DNA of 21,533 nucleotides, taken from contig BNWW01000041.1 of the NCBI GenBank assembly GCA_025999115.1, forward strand, positions 1 through 21,533. Direction: 5' to 3'. Shown here piece after piece: positions 6,110 through 16,200 of this stretch. Positions within the stretch are counted from its first letter, which is position 1; every line of letters starts with the position of its first letter. The stretch comes from Bacteroidia bacterium. GTDB lineage: Bacteria; Bacteroidota; Bacteroidia; Bacteroidales; Azobacteroidaceae. The translations under genes were made by a program, and so were the position numbers. The notes beneath the pieces are model-generated. The model saw nothing but the letters and a program-made list of their open reading frames with translations, was not told the DNA's origin and did no database searches.

Positions 6110-6149
6110 CGATAATTTTAACCGATTAACCGATAATTTTATAACTTTG
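6110..6149 (+). promoter_or_regulatory. Promoter and paired direct repeats before the module B regulator
   Basis: TAACTTTG at 6142-6149 fits the TAnnTTTG -7 element for the + strand regulator starting at 6198. Just upstream, CGATAATTTTA occurs at 6110-6120 and again at 6131-6141, exactly 21 bases or two helical turns apart. No good -33 TTG was seen at the normal distance. The repeats therefore cover the -33 region and are good candidates for an activator or autoregulator site. Confidence 0.5.
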
Positions 6150-6197
6150 CAATAATTTTTTTCGTTTACAATAAATAACATTATAAATATTCTGATT

Positions 6198-6521
6198 ATG
6201 AGTTTAGATATCATACTTCGTGAGCAACGCGAAAAATTAAATTTTACTCAACAGCAAGCCTCTGATTTATTGGAAGATTGTGATTGGGAAAGAGATACGG
6301 TTGTCCCCCGTACTGATAATCTGGTTAAAATTTCGCAAAAGTTTGATATTGACATCAATACACTGCTCAATATACTTCCGAATGTGAATATTGTAAACAG
6401 CCCCAATACGATTAGTAACAGCCCACATTCAAAGGTGGAAACTCCGGAAGCACTTCTTCGGCTTACTGACAGTTTGGAAAAACTTACATTGCTGATTGAA
6501 AAAATAGTGCAAAAACAATAA
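6198..6521 (+). CDS. XRE-like helix-turn-helix regulator with shortened recognition region (module B)
   Basis: The 107-residue product begins MSLDIILREQREKLNFTQQQ, typical of the first helices of an HTH_3/XRE domain, and continues with TDNLVKISQKFDIDINTLL, the last helices. Between them only EDCDWERDTVV precedes the Pro, about five residues fewer than the usual turn plus recognition helix. DNA binding may therefore be weakened or lost. The C-terminal part is Asn/Ser-rich (NSPNTISNSPHS) and then a probable coiled coil (RLTDSLEKLTLLIEKIVQ), which suggests a dimer. It reads away from the module B peptides and has its own TAACTTTG promoter, so local control of the peptides is likely from layout only. 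Confidence 0.78.
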   Translation: MSLDIILREQREKLNFTQQQASDLLEDCDWERDTVVPRTDNLVKISQKFDIDINTLLNILPNVNIVNSPNTISNSPHSKVETPEALLRLTDSLEKLTLLIEKIVQKQ

Positions 6522-6538
6522 TAACGGAAGGCATAATG

Positions 6539-6555
6539 CAACCGCTCTGCGGTTG
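6539..6555. repeat. Short perfect hairpin, possible part of a dispersed intergenic element
   Basis: CAACCGC and GCGGTTG pair around TCT, 18 bases after the regulator stop. The G+C-rich stem could end the regulator transcript although no T-run follows. The surrounding stretch (about 6530-6600) resembles, from memory, a recurring Bacteroidales intergenic sequence; that was not checked. The rest of 6522-6708 shows no gene. Confidence 0.5.
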
Positions 6556-6708
6556 ATGAGGGATGTGTGGTATTATTCAACATGCTACAATAATGGAGTT
6601 GCTCCGCGATAAACTCACTAAATTAATATTAGCTAAATACAGGGTTTTGCCGGTAAGCCATAAAATTCAATATTGTATAACCGCATTATAAAAAAGAAAG
6701 TAGCTATC

Positions 6709-6724
6709 TGGATAATGGTATCCA
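6709..6724 (-). terminator. Weak hairpin after the FtsE-like gene
   Basis: TGGATA and TATCCA pair around ATGG, six bases past the ATPase stop. On the minus strand a T-rich run (TTTCTTTTTT) follows about 10-20 bases later. The stem is short, so this is only a candidate end for the his-ftsE transcript. Confidence 0.35.
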
Positions 6725-6729
6725 AAACT

Positions 6730-7392
6730 TTATTTCAGCCGTCGTTCCTCACACTTCAAAACCTTTGCAGGGAATTGCTGCACCCATTGCGTGTTGTGCG
6801 TAGTCATGATGACGGCCGTTCCGGAGGCGCAAATCGCGTGTAGCAATTGTACGATTTTATAGCCCGATTCGGCATCCAAATTGCCGGTCGGTTCGTCGGC
6901 TAAAATAATTTGCGGAGAATTGAGCAAAGCGCGGGCAATGACGATGCGTTGTTGTTCGCCACCGGATAATTCGTAAGGCATTTTATAGCCTTTATTGCTC
7001 ATTTCCATTTGGTTAAGTACTCTTTCTATGCGTTCTTGAATATCATTTTTATCTTTCCATCCGGTGGATTTTAAGACAAATTCCAGATTATCGTTTACCG
7101 AACGATCGGTCAGCAGTTGGAAATCTTGAAAGACGATGCCAATTTGCCGGCGCAGGGCAGGAATTTGTTTGTTTTTTATCTTTCGTAAATCAAAATCGAA
7201 AATCTGCGCTTGGCCGCTTTCGATAATTATATCGGCGTAAAACGTTTTCAGCAACGTGCTTTTTCCCGAACCAACCTTTCCGGTGATATACAAAAATTCG
7301 CCGGCGCGCATTTCCAGATTTACTTCTTCCAGAATGGTGTTTTCGCCGCGGCAAATCTCTACTTCTTTGTATCGAATCAAGATTTCTTCCAT
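6730..7392 (-). CDS. ftsE: FtsE-like ABC ATPase (cell division ATP-binding protein)
   Basis: FtsE pairs with the membrane protein FtsX at the division site and drives peptidoglycan hydrolase activation. The product is 220 residues, a bare ABC ATPase: Walker [10 protein letters not shown] at 38-46, Q-loop VFQDF near 87-91, signature LSGGEQ at 142-147, Walker B IILADEP at 162-168, and the H-loop His at 199 in TTHN. Length and the [10 protein letters not shown] stretch fit the FtsE/LolD/MacB group; FtsE is the best guess but LolD-type is not excluded. No ftsX is in the window. I chose the ATG at 7392 because it lies one base after the hisIE stop; a start at 7419 would overlap hisIE. The last gene of the his run, so probably co-transcribed and translationally coupled. 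Confidence 0.82.
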   Translation of the reverse strand: MEEILIRYKEVEICRGENTILEEVNLEMRAGEFLYITGKVGSGKSTLLKTFYADIIIESGQAQIFDFDLRKIKNKQIPALRRQIGIVFQDFQLLTDRSVNDNLEFVLKSTGWKDKNDIQERIERVLNQMEMSNKGYKMPYELSGGEQQRIVIARALLNSPQIILADEPTGNLDAESGYKIVQLLHAICASGTAVIMTTHNTQWVQQFPAKVLKCEERRLK

Positions 7393-7393
7393 T

Positions 7394-7987
7394 TTATTTG
7401 TGTCGTTTTTTGAGTTCACGCGCCAAATCTTCGAGGCGATAGCCTTTGGATGTCAATAAAACGATGAGATGATATAATAAATCCGAACCTTCGTAAAGAA
7501 GTCGTTCGTTGTTGCCGGCCATCGCTTCGATAACCGTTTCAACGGCTTCTTCGCCCACTTTTTGCGCCATTCGTTCCACGCCTTTTTGGAAAAGTGAAGT
7601 GGTGTAGGAGCCTTCGGGCATTTCCCGGTGGCGTTGGTCGATAAAATCCTGCAAATATTTGAGAAACAGAATGTCTTCGCTGTTTTTTTCGTTGAAACAG
7701 GTATCCGAACCGGTATGACAAACGGGGCCTTGCGGATTGACCTTAATCAATAAGGTATCTCTGTCGCAATCTTCGGCGATGGAAACCACTTCGAGGAAAT
7801 TGCCGCTTGTTTCGCCTTTGGTCCACAAACGGTTTTTAGTGCGGCTGAAAAACGTAACTTTGCCGGTTTCCTGCGTTTGGGCCAATGCTTCGGGATTCAT
7901 ATAACCGAGCATCAACACTTTACTTGTTGTGTTGTCTTGGATGATGGCGGGAATCAAACCGCCTGTTTTATTAAAATCTAAATCCAT
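7394..7987 (-). CDS. hisIE: Bifunctional phosphoribosyl-AMP cyclohydrolase / phosphoribosyl-ATP pyrophosphatase
   Basis: HisIE performs steps two and three of histidine biosynthesis in the cytoplasm: hydrolysis of PR-ATP to PR-AMP and opening of its purine ring. The 197-residue product has the HisI domain first (about 1-105), with CDRDTLLIKVNPQGPVCH and SDTCF carrying the metal-binding Asp/Cys residues, then the HisE domain (about 108-197) with the acidic EEAVETVIEA helix and a final LARELKKRHK. Length is normal for the fused enzyme. It follows hisF by 44 bases, which include a heptamer repeat tract, and precedes the FtsE-like gene by one base. No sign of damage. Confidence 0.95.
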   Translation of the reverse strand: MDLDFNKTGGLIPAIIQDNTTSKVLMLGYMNPEALAQTQETGKVTFFSRTKNRLWTKGETSGNFLEVVSIAEDCDRDTLLIKVNPQGPVCHTGSDTCFNEKNSEDILFLKYLQDFIDQRHREMPEGSYTTSLFQKGVERMAQKVGEEAVETVIEAMAGNNERLLYEGSDLLYHLIVLLTSKGYRLEDLARELKKRHK

Positions 7988-7991
7988 TTTT

Positions 7992-8023
7992 ATTACGAAT
8001 TACGAATTACGAATTACGAATTA
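7992..8023. repeat. Heptanucleotide tandem repeat (ATTACGA)4 between hisF and hisIE
   Basis: ATTACGA occurs four times in a row at 7992-8019, with four more matching bases after. It fills most of the 44-base gap and lies directly upstream of the hisIE start, so copy-number change would alter the spacing before that gene. Confidence 0.9.
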
Positions 8024-8031
8024 TTCAATTC

Positions 8032-8793
8032 TTAATTTGCAATTCGAGTGATTATTCCTTCTTGTTTTAAATATTGTTTTAAATCGCGTATTTTAATTTC
8101 TCCGAAATGGAAAACGCTGGCGGCTAATGCGGCATCGGCTTTTCCTTCGATAAAAGCGTCGCGAAAATGTTCTTTTTTTCCTGCTCCGCCCGATGCGATA
8201 ACCGGAATGCTTAATTGTTCGGACAAAACGGCCAACGCGTCGTTGGCGTAACCTGTTTTTACACCGTCGTGCGCCATGGAAGTAAAGAGAATTTCGCCGG
8301 CGCCGCGATTTTCGGCTTCTTTCGCCCAATCGAATAACGTTTTTTCGGTGGCGATTCTTCCTCCGTTCAAATAGCAAATCCACGAATCGACCGAAGGTTT
8401 GGCATCGATGGCTACCACACAAACCTGTGAACCGAAATGATTCGATATCTCGTTGATTAATTGCGGATTGCGGATTGCGGATGAATTAATCGAAACTTTA
8501 TCGGCTCCGGCATTCAGCAATTTATCCACATCGCTCAATTCATTGATTCCGCCGCCCACGGTAAAGGGAATATTTAAAGTGGCGGCCACTCGTTTTACCA
8601 CATCCAAAAACGTTTTCCGGCCTTCGTGCGAAGCGGTAATATCAAGAAAAACCAATTCGTCGGCGCCCTGTTCGCTGTATTGACGACCGAGTTCGACCGG
8701 ATCGCCGGCTTCGCGGAAATCGACGAAGTGAACCCCTTTTACGGTGGTTCCGTCTTTTACATCTAAACAGGGGATGATTCGTTTGGCAAGCAC
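8032..8793 (-). CDS. hisF: Imidazole glycerol phosphate synthase cyclase subunit
   Basis: HisF is the (beta/alpha)8-barrel that takes ammonia from its partner HisH and PRFAR to make imidazole glycerol phosphate and AICAR. The 253-residue product has standard length. The catalytic Asp11 (PCLDVKDG) and Asp130 (VVAIDAK) are in place, as are the phosphate-binding loops FTVGGGI (77-83) and [11 protein letters not shown] near the C-terminus. It follows hisA by 17 bases and precedes hisIE. A ttgcgga repeat tract lies inside the frame at 8461-8481 but encodes the conserved [10 protein letters not shown] segment, so the protein is intact. The glutaminase partner HisH is not encoded in this window and must lie elsewhere. 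Confidence 0.96.
   Translation of the reverse strand: MLAKRIIPCLDVKDGTTVKGVHFVDFREAGDPVELGRQYSEQGADELVFLDITASHEGRKTFLDVVKRVAATLNIPFTVGGGINELSDVDKLLNAGADKVSINSSAIRNPQLINEISNHFGSQVCVVAIDAKPSVDSWICYLNGGRIATEKTLFDWAKEAENRGAGEILFTSMAHDGVKTGYANDALAVLSEQLSIPVIASGGAGKKEHFRDAFIEGKADAALAASVFHFGEIKIRDLKQYLKQEGIITRIAN
8461..8481. repeat. Heptanucleotide tandem repeat (TTGCGGA)3 inside hisF
   Basis: Three exact copies of TTGCGGA within the codons for conserved residues near [10 protein letters not shown]. Gain or loss of one unit would shift the reading frame and abolish HisF. Confidence 0.85.
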
Positions 8794-8800
8794 TTTTTTT

Positions 8801-8833
8801 GAATTATGAGTTATGAATTATAAGTTATGAGTT
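8801..8833. repeat. Degenerate heptanucleotide repeat over the hisA stop
   Basis: The tract reads GAATTAT, GAGTTAT, GAATTAT, AAGTTAT, GAGTT: a seven-base period with one or two changes per unit. It spans the last hisA codons (ITYNS), the stop, and half of the gap to hisF. It resembles the ATTACGA tract 800 bases away in unit length and composition. Confidence 0.75.
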
Positions 8834-9533
8834 GTTTGAGCTGGATATGGCCTTCGTAGAAGGCTTTTCCGATGATGACGGCGGGGATTCCGGCGGTTTG
8901 CAGGGCTTCTATATCGCTGATATTGCTGACGCCACCGCTGGCGATGAGGTAGCCTTGCGGGTCGTGTTCAAGAATTTGTTGGTAGAGTTCGATGTTAGGA
9001 CCTTCCAACATTCCGTCGCGGGCGATGTCGGTGCAGATAATTTTTCCGATGCCTTGTTTGCGCCATTGGACGATAAAAGGAATCAGTTCCAAATCGGTGG
9101 CTTCCGTCCATCCGGTAACGGCGATTTTATTGTCGCGCGCGTCGGCTCCCAAAATAATTTTTTCGCCGCCGAATTTATCAATCCATTTTTGGAATGTTTC
9201 GGGATTTTTCACGGCGATACTGCCACCTGTAACCATTTGAGCGCCGCTGGAAAAAGCGATATTCAGATCGGAATCCGATTTCAATCCTCCTCCGAAATCA
9301 ATGATTAAGGAAGTCCGGGAAGCGATGCGTTCCAAAACCGGATAGTTGATGATGCGATTCGCCTTTGCACCATCCAAATCGACGATATGTAAACGCCAGA
9401 TGCCGTGGTCTTCAAATAATTTGGCCACTTCCAACGGATCTTCGTTATACACCTTTTTCTGTGCATAATCACCTTTGGAAAGGCGCACGCATTTTCCGTC
9501 GAGAATATCTATTGCGGGGATAATTTCTATCAT
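8811..9533 (-). CDS. hisA: ProFAR isomerase (phosphoribosylformimino-5-aminoimidazole carboxamide ribotide isomerase)
   Basis: HisA isomerises ProFAR to PRFAR, the substrate of HisF. The 240-residue product is of normal length with the barrel halves expected: the first catalytic Asp9 in [22 protein letters not shown] at the phosphate site (80-87), and the second Asp131 in [15 protein letters not shown]. The C-terminal half carries [15 protein letters not shown] and [12 protein letters not shown]. It is the first gene of the his run seen here; the ATG at 9533 sits close behind a TAAATTTG element, so the message may have almost no leader. Upstream lies a decayed gene rather than hisH or hisB. 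Confidence 0.96.
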   Translation of the reverse strand: MIEIIPAIDILDGKCVRLSKGDYAQKKVYNEDPLEVAKLFEDHGIWRLHIVDLDGAKANRIINYPVLERIASRTSLIIDFGGGLKSDSDLNIAFSSGAQMVTGGSIAVKNPETFQKWIDKFGGEKIILGADARDNKIAVTGWTEATDLELIPFIVQWRKQGIGKIICTDIARDGMLEGPNIELYQQILEHDPQGYLIASGGVSNISDIEALQTAGIPAVIIGKAFYEGHIQLKQLITYNS

Positions 9534-9540
9534 TTGGCTG

Positions 9541-9548
9541 CAAATTTA
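9541..9548 (-). promoter_or_regulatory. Possible -7 element for hisA
   Basis: TAAATTTG on the minus strand fits TAnnTTTG and is followed by CAGCCAAATG, ending at the hisA start. The nearest TTG upstream is about 15 bases away, shorter than the usual 19-21, so the promoter is tentative. Confidence 0.35.
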
Positions 9549-10279
9549 CGAAAAATTTCCATACAATCCTCTTTCTACATCATTAAACATGCCTGCTCCT
9601 CTTTCTATGAGAATTTTACCGCTATCTTGTTCCGCTATTTTTTGCAATTCTTGTGGCGTGTACCAAGCGGTAGAGATTGTTGCGCTTGTCGGAGGCAATG
9701 GTTTCTACTATTTTTCGGTCGGTAAGAGTTTTAAGATGAGCAGCAACCAATTTGCTTTCCATTCGGCATTGTTTTGCAATTTCTTTTGTGGCTGCTGCTT
9801 CCCACATAAAAGCCATTTCGAGCAAAATTTTTCGCATTTGCGGGGGGTGATTCAGCAAACGCTCTTACAGAGGCGTAACTTCGTCCATTCGGGTGCTTGC
9901 CGCAATAAACACAAGGTCGTGGTAGTTGATAAGCGTTTCTCTCAACAAATTACCATCGTCTGCTAAACTTCCGACAATTCTGTCGAAATTATCCAACAGC
10001 AATACCGCTTTTTTCTTTTTACGTTCGCAAAAGCGATGAATTTCGCCATACAAATAGCATGTATATGCCTGTTCATCATCAAATTCGGAAAAACCTTTTA
10101 TTTCCGTGATTTTCTTTGATATGATATAATCTAAAAGCCATTTTGTTACTTTCTCTCTTTTACTTAGATTCAAACAAGTCAGAAAAAGACTATATAGTCT
10201 CTCATAAAATTTTCTTCTGATTTAATTCCGTGAATATCATCAAAAATTGCTTTGTAATTTTGAGCAGGATTATCATAAC
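9546..10279 (-). pseudogene. Decayed P-loop ATPase with C-terminal winged-helix domain
   Basis: Fragments of one protein can be read in several frames. Just after the sprA stop the frame gives NPAQNYKAIFDDIHGIKSEE and ends at a TGA near 10173; the next frame reads LSKREKVTKWLLDYIISKKI and a Walker B-like AVLLLDNFDRIVG, then FIAASTRMDEVTPL and a TAA. In the same frame past that TAA comes NHPPQMRKILLEMAFMWEAA and a MarR-like winged helix (KQCRMESKLVAAHLKTLTDR). After LYRL another frameshift leads to YTPQELQKIAEQDSGKILIE and a stop at 9546. No Walker A part is present, and the segment between ASTRMDE and VTPL looks deleted. I infer an old ATPase of the ORC/MarR-linked type common in Bacteroidales. 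No intact product is possible. Confidence 0.75.
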
Positions 10280-13200
10280 TCACTGCATCAAACTAACCTT
10301 CAAACTCACCCCAAACGCCGATTTCGCCTGCGGAAACGAAGTCGCCGAAACCAACGGACGACTTACCTGCCGGTCGAAAAAAGCCTGCAAAGTAATCATC
10401 CGGCTGAGCGTATAATCGGCCGTTAAATTAATCATGGTTTGTGAGTTGCCGGTAGTCGGTTGCGTGAATCCGTCTTGGATTTTGCGGTTCAAACTTTGAT
10501 TCATCCGGTAAGAAAAGCCGCCCGAAATACGCAGTTCGTTGTTGAAATTGGCGTTGGTCTTCTTCGGAAACTTGATGATTTTGTCGAAATGATCGATCCT
10601 GTAACCGATATTGGCCGATACTTCGGTCGAAGTAGTTTCCACAATTTGATACGAAGCAATATTCAAATTGATGTTTCGTCCGGTTTTGTAATCCACTTTG
10701 AACGTCATATTATTCAGTAAAACCGAATTGATGCGGATAAACGGATCGAATTTTTCTTCGATGCTGACCGACATCACGTTGTAGGGCGATGTCGCAATCG
10801 ATTGGCCGGCCATATCCTGAATATAACCGATGCCGTCGGCCGCGCTCGTCCAACCCGGGTAGGAGGTATACGAGCCGACACGGTAATTGCATTTGTATTC
10901 GTGTTCGAGCGAAAAAGTCTTGAAATATTTGTTGATAAACGGAATTTGAATCAAACCGTCGTAAGTGGCTTTCCAGTTGGGCAATAAACGGAGCAACGAA
11001 GGGAAGAAATCCAAACTTGCGGTTCGCGCATTGCCGCCGGTGTAAGCCGCGAGAAAAGCCGGAACCAATACATCGGTCGAATTGGGTTCCACGCCACCGC
11101 TGTATCCCGGAACCGCTTGATTATAGCGACTTTGCAAACGTTGCACAAGGATTTCGCGATTTTCCAAAAACGTATTGAATGTTTTGGAACGATAGCCGTT
11201 GTTTGCATCGCTTTTCTCGAAAGCCGAACCCAAAGCGATAGTGGTCATATTGAAATTGCCGTTGAAACGTTTAGGCATCCCGTCGTACATATAATCGATT
11301 TGCTGTTCGTCGGCGGAAATGCGGTTGGCGTTCAAATTAATTTTCATACCCACAAACGGTTCCAAAACGGCCGTCATTCGGAAAGTTTGCGTTTTGTTGA
11401 AAAGCGCGGGCGTAATCGACATCTGGTCGTTTATCAACCAATCGCGTGCGGCCGCTTTCTCCAAATAACTTTCGTCGTTTAATCCGAAAGCAAAATCAAA
11501 TCCCGGCGCCGTTCCCATTGCCGTTCCGCCTTGACCGAAAAAGTCGCCGGTTTCGGGACGGAAACCCGGAATCAACATCCCTTGTGTGAGGTCGTAAGAA
11601 ACGCTCACATTCCGCACCATCATCAAACCGCGCGCCACAACTTGCGCCACTTTATACCACGCCAAATCGTCCAACGGCGGCAATTGTGCAATATTGACTT
11701 TCAATTTCACCGAATCTTTGTTGTTGATTCGGATAGTATTGGCGTCTATCGCTTTGTAATTCACGGCGTATAATCGTCCGTCGGCGCCACGGGCGGTAAC
11801 GCGGATGCGTTTGTTGTTGAGCGAGTGCTTTAATATTGTCGTCGAATCGGGATTTAAAGTTACTTCACCTTCGTATTTCTTGTTTTTCTTTTCTTCGGCG
11901 GCTTTTTTGGCGCGATCGTCGGTTTGCCGGTTGTTGCGTTGGTTGGTGTTGCGCGTATTGTTGGGGCGGTTCAACGTATATTTTTTGTTGGCGCTTTCCA
12001 AAAATTTACTTTTATTATATAAGGTAACAAAATTGATGGCGAGGTTATTCAAGCCCATATTGCGTTGGTTGGTAATTTTATTACCGATTTCGATGTCGGG
12101 AATGTCGATTACCGCACCACGTTCCCAATTATATTGCGCATCGTATTTCAAGTCGCCGGACATAAAATTGAGCGCCGGAATGGCTTTGAAAGGCAATTGC
12201 CAGGTAGCCGAAAATTGTTGGTTGTAGTTGATGGGCGTTCCCAAATCGCGGAGGCTCATCAGCACCGAATCTTTCCATAATTGGTATTTGTCGTAATTGA
12301 AACTCTTGTTTACTTGCACGTGCGGCGCATCTACCCGCGCTTGTGTGCCGTTATTGAAGTTGAAACGCAGATTTTTCGTCAAATCCCAACCGATGGCGGT
12401 GGTGCGGGTCCAATAAAAATCTTCGCGGAACGAAACCGGCATTTTAACGTCGCTCATATTTCCGATGTCGCGCAACTGCAATTCGTAATAATTGCGGTTG
12501 ATGTCGGAATTGAGAGCAATGCTTTTCGGTAAAAATCCGATTTGCAATTCTTTAAGGAAATTATTTTTAGAATTGCCGCTGATGGTTGGTTTGGCGGTTT
12601 GATTTTTATCGTTCGATTTACTTTTCTTGTCAAACGGCTTCCACGGTTTGAGCGGCGGCGAATAAATATAGCCGAGCAAAACGCGGTGGCCGGTTTGCCG
12701 GTCGTATTCGGTGGTGGCGTTGCGGATATCGCTTTCGTTGAAACTGTAACCGAATGAGAAATTGGCCGGGTCGTAAGGCATCGGCGTTTTACTGGTAATG
12801 CCGGCGCGCACATTATTAAATTCGAGGGAGCGATTCATCACGCGATCTATGGCAAAGGAGCGAATCGAATCTTTTTCGGCTTGCGTTTCCATGGCGGCCA
12901 AAGCGTCTGTTAAGAGAATGTCCTGATCGAGCGGATTGTATTTCGGACTGACCAATTCCTCGCTGTACGAATAATAAAACGGTAAATTGATTTTGGCTTT
13001 TTCGGGAAAAAATTTACCCAATTCCACTTGAGTAGAAACGCTAACCATCTGTTTATCATCGAGATTTCGATCCATAATGCCTTGATCCAGACCGCCGAAA
13101 CCGGCTGTTTCTTTCCGTCCCGCCAGATTAATCGAACCCAAATCGGAAAGGCCGACAAACAGTGTGGCATTTCCCGCCCAACCACCGTCTTCGTTAAATT

Positions 13201-16200
13201 CGGTTAGTCGCATTTCGTCCGTCCAAAATTCGATTGATTTTTTCGTTTTGGAATTGTTGCGAACGCCAATCATAATCACTTTGATTTCCGAGAGGCTAGG
13301 GTTGCCTTTCACGGTAATCGTGTTCATCGGTTTTTGTGGATCGTAATCGGAGAATGAGGAGGTATAGCTCACATCCGAACCAGCTTTGCGCTTTTCCTTG
13401 TTGCGTTTCAATTTCAAATTGGTAAGCAATTCAAACGGGAAATCAAACATATTGGCGTAGGGCCAGACCATTTCGCGTTCGTTGCTGCTGGCGCTGTTGT
13501 AATTGCCGGGCGGTGTAATTTTCAACGGAATTTCGTATTCGTAATAATTGCTTTTATAATCCGAACCCAAACGGAGGAAAACCGAAAATTCGTTGTCGTT
13601 TACGGGATCGTCGGCGTTTTCAAAATTTTCGGCATGAACAAACATTTGAAAACGGCGGTATTGGCGCGTATCCAAGTGTATGTTTTTATATGTGGCGCGA
13701 GCGTCGCCGGTAGCTAAATCTTTGACTTTTGCGGCCAACGATTGTTCGTTTTGCATGATCAATTGCGGTTGGCCGGGGTCGGTCATTCGGTTTACGCCCG
13801 GCGGCATAATGTAGTTTACGGGTTGTTTATCGCCGTTTTCTTCAATATTGACGGTCGAAATGCTGATTTCTGTATTCGGATCGGGCGGTAGATTCGGTTG
13901 ATTCAATTCTTGGGTATATGCCCGCCATTCGCCGCGCACCAATTCGAGCGTTCCGAAACGCAAAACGGTAGAGTCCAAAAAATTAGTCAGGAACATTCGG
14001 ATAAAACGAATCGACTGAAAATCGCGAATATTGCCGATAGGTGGTTCCTCATACGAATGTATTGGAATTTTGAATTGATACCAGGTAACTTCTTCCGATT
14101 TGCCGTTTTTGAGTTTGGGGCGGGTAATGCGCTTATCCACCACAAAATTGCGGCCGATTTCCAAGTCGGAAGGGCGAATCGAAACTTTGTATTGGAAATA
14201 TCTTTCGTTCTCGTTCAAGGTGTTATCTTGATTGATGTCTTCCACATCGGGATTGATTTTTGCGGCCGTGGTGTAACTTTCGCTCGTGTCGTCGGCATTG
14301 GCCGAGTTGCCTTCGGTACCGTTGTAATATTTGTATCTTCCCAAAATCGGCGTTTGCATTTGGTCGTAATCCGAACCTCGGAAATAATGGAAATTATCGC
14401 CGGCCGGGTCGGCTTCTATCTTGGCGTAAGCGCTCGGTTCCAACTTGCTGCGCAAAGCATCCAAATAATCTTTGTAAGCCTTAAATTCGCGTTCGTCCGC
14501 CGAACTCAATCCGTTGAAACCAACGTCTTGTTTCTGCCGGTTTTCTCCTTGTGAATCAAAAGCATAGACGGTCGATTGTTGTTTCGGAACATATCCCCAA
14601 ACGGTTTCTTCCACTTTCGATTTGTCGCCATCGACCGGAAGTCCGTTTTCAAAAAATTTCTTTTCATCCTTTAAAATATCTTCCGAAACATCGCCGAGAT
14701 TGAAATACAAATCGCCGCCGGAAGCATTTGAATTGTAAAGAAACGGATCCATCAACCAAAATTCGATATGTTCAACGTTGTTGGCTTCAAAATCGGTGTT
14801 TCCGCTTTCGATTTTCCGGAAAATGCCGCCCCAGCGGTTTTGCGGGTTCATCAAGGTTCCGTCGGGATTCATGCCGTTGGCGTCCAAATTATACGGTCCG
14901 CGCTCGGTGGGATAATAGGCGAGATTTAAGACGGGAATCGTGGAGGCTTCGTTGTAGCGCACATCTTTATTCGGATAGAGTTCTTCTTCGCGAATTTCGC
15001 GCACATAATGGTTGGAAAGTTGTTCGTCGTCGTTTTTGATATGCGTGGGCGTTAAGGACGATTTACGAGTAAACAATCCGTCGATGTAATACCACGCCAA
15101 AAGTGCGCGATTATTGCCGTATTCGAGATTATTGGTTTTTTTCGATTCGGAAAACATCGACGGTGTGGCCGACAATGTCCATGAGTAAGGCGAACGCAGG
15201 TCGATCGACATTTTAGCACGTTCAAAATCATCGACATACGAATAATCGCCGCCCCATTTGCTTTTGTAATGGCCGGGAATTAATTGGGCGTATTCGGCGT
15301 TGAGCGTGATTTGCGAAGGCGCCGTGAGTTCCACGAAAGGCAGTTTATCGAGCATTTTCGTGAGCCATTGCGATTGGGTCGAATAATTGGTGTTGAAACC
15401 AAATAAGGTATTGTTGATGGATTCTTGACCCGGTTCCACTTTCATAGTCATCGGCATTTCACTCAAATTCATTAGCGTAGCTCCGATATTGAATTTCGGC
15501 GAGAAAGCATAATTGAGATTGAAGCCCATCATCGTTTTGCGTTGCATTCCTAAACCTGATTGGTCTTCCGACGAAACTTGAATATTCGCGTTTTCGTAAG
15601 CGGGATTGATAATATCGACCGATCCGGTGGAATAATTGACCGTATAATCGACATTTTCTTTCAGTCGCACGCCGTTGGCCGTTACCACCACTGAACCTTT
15701 GGCCAGATTGTATCCTCCGGCTTCGATGCTCGAACCGTTGGAACCTTTGTATTCGCCTGTCAGGATGAATTTATTTTTTTCGGCGGCTTGCCGTGCGACG
15801 GTCAGCGTAGTATCGTATAATTCCTGATAAACGTATTTGTCGGCAATGGAATCGTTGGCAATTTTGTCGCGCAAATGCTTTCCGAAAGGTTGTAAAACGG
15901 GGAAAACGATTTTACCTGTTTGCGAAAAAACCGTCAAGCTGTCCACGTAATCAAAAAAACCGTCGGGATAAGGTTCTTGCCGTGCATCCAAACGGTCTAA
16001 ATTTTCCACATTCAGCAAACGTTGGTTGGCGATGGCGCCTTCGGTAATATAATTGAGGTAAACGCCGGAGGTATCATTCTGATATTTAATGTCTAAACGG
16101 AATTTATCAGGGCTTAAACTGCCTCGTTTGCTGATGGTATAAACGTTTTTCATCATCAAATGCCAACCGGGCATACCGGGCGATTGCGCCGTTCCTTTTA

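Noticed and set aside
6142..6521. Toxin-antitoxin pair involving the small regulator
   Set aside because: No partner toxin frame adjoins it on the same strand; the divergent GG peptides explain the context better.
6248..6583. 111-codon minus frame opposite the module B regulator
   Set aside because: Shadow of the regulator; its N-terminal part is translated from the intergenic hairpin region and has no gene-like features.
7992..8023. ATTACGA repeats as a CRISPR or iteron array
   Set aside because: Units are seven bases with no spacers, and the place is an operon gap without replication genes.
8093..9308. Antisense and shifted frames over hisF and hisA, up to 158 codons
   Set aside because: The enzymes' catalytic residues are all in the minus frames chosen; the others are low-complexity shadows.
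9475..9966. 163-codon + strand frame over the hisA start and the ATPase ruins
   Set aside because: Cys/Phe/His-rich translation typical of antisense; the minus strand shows the conserved winged-helix residues.
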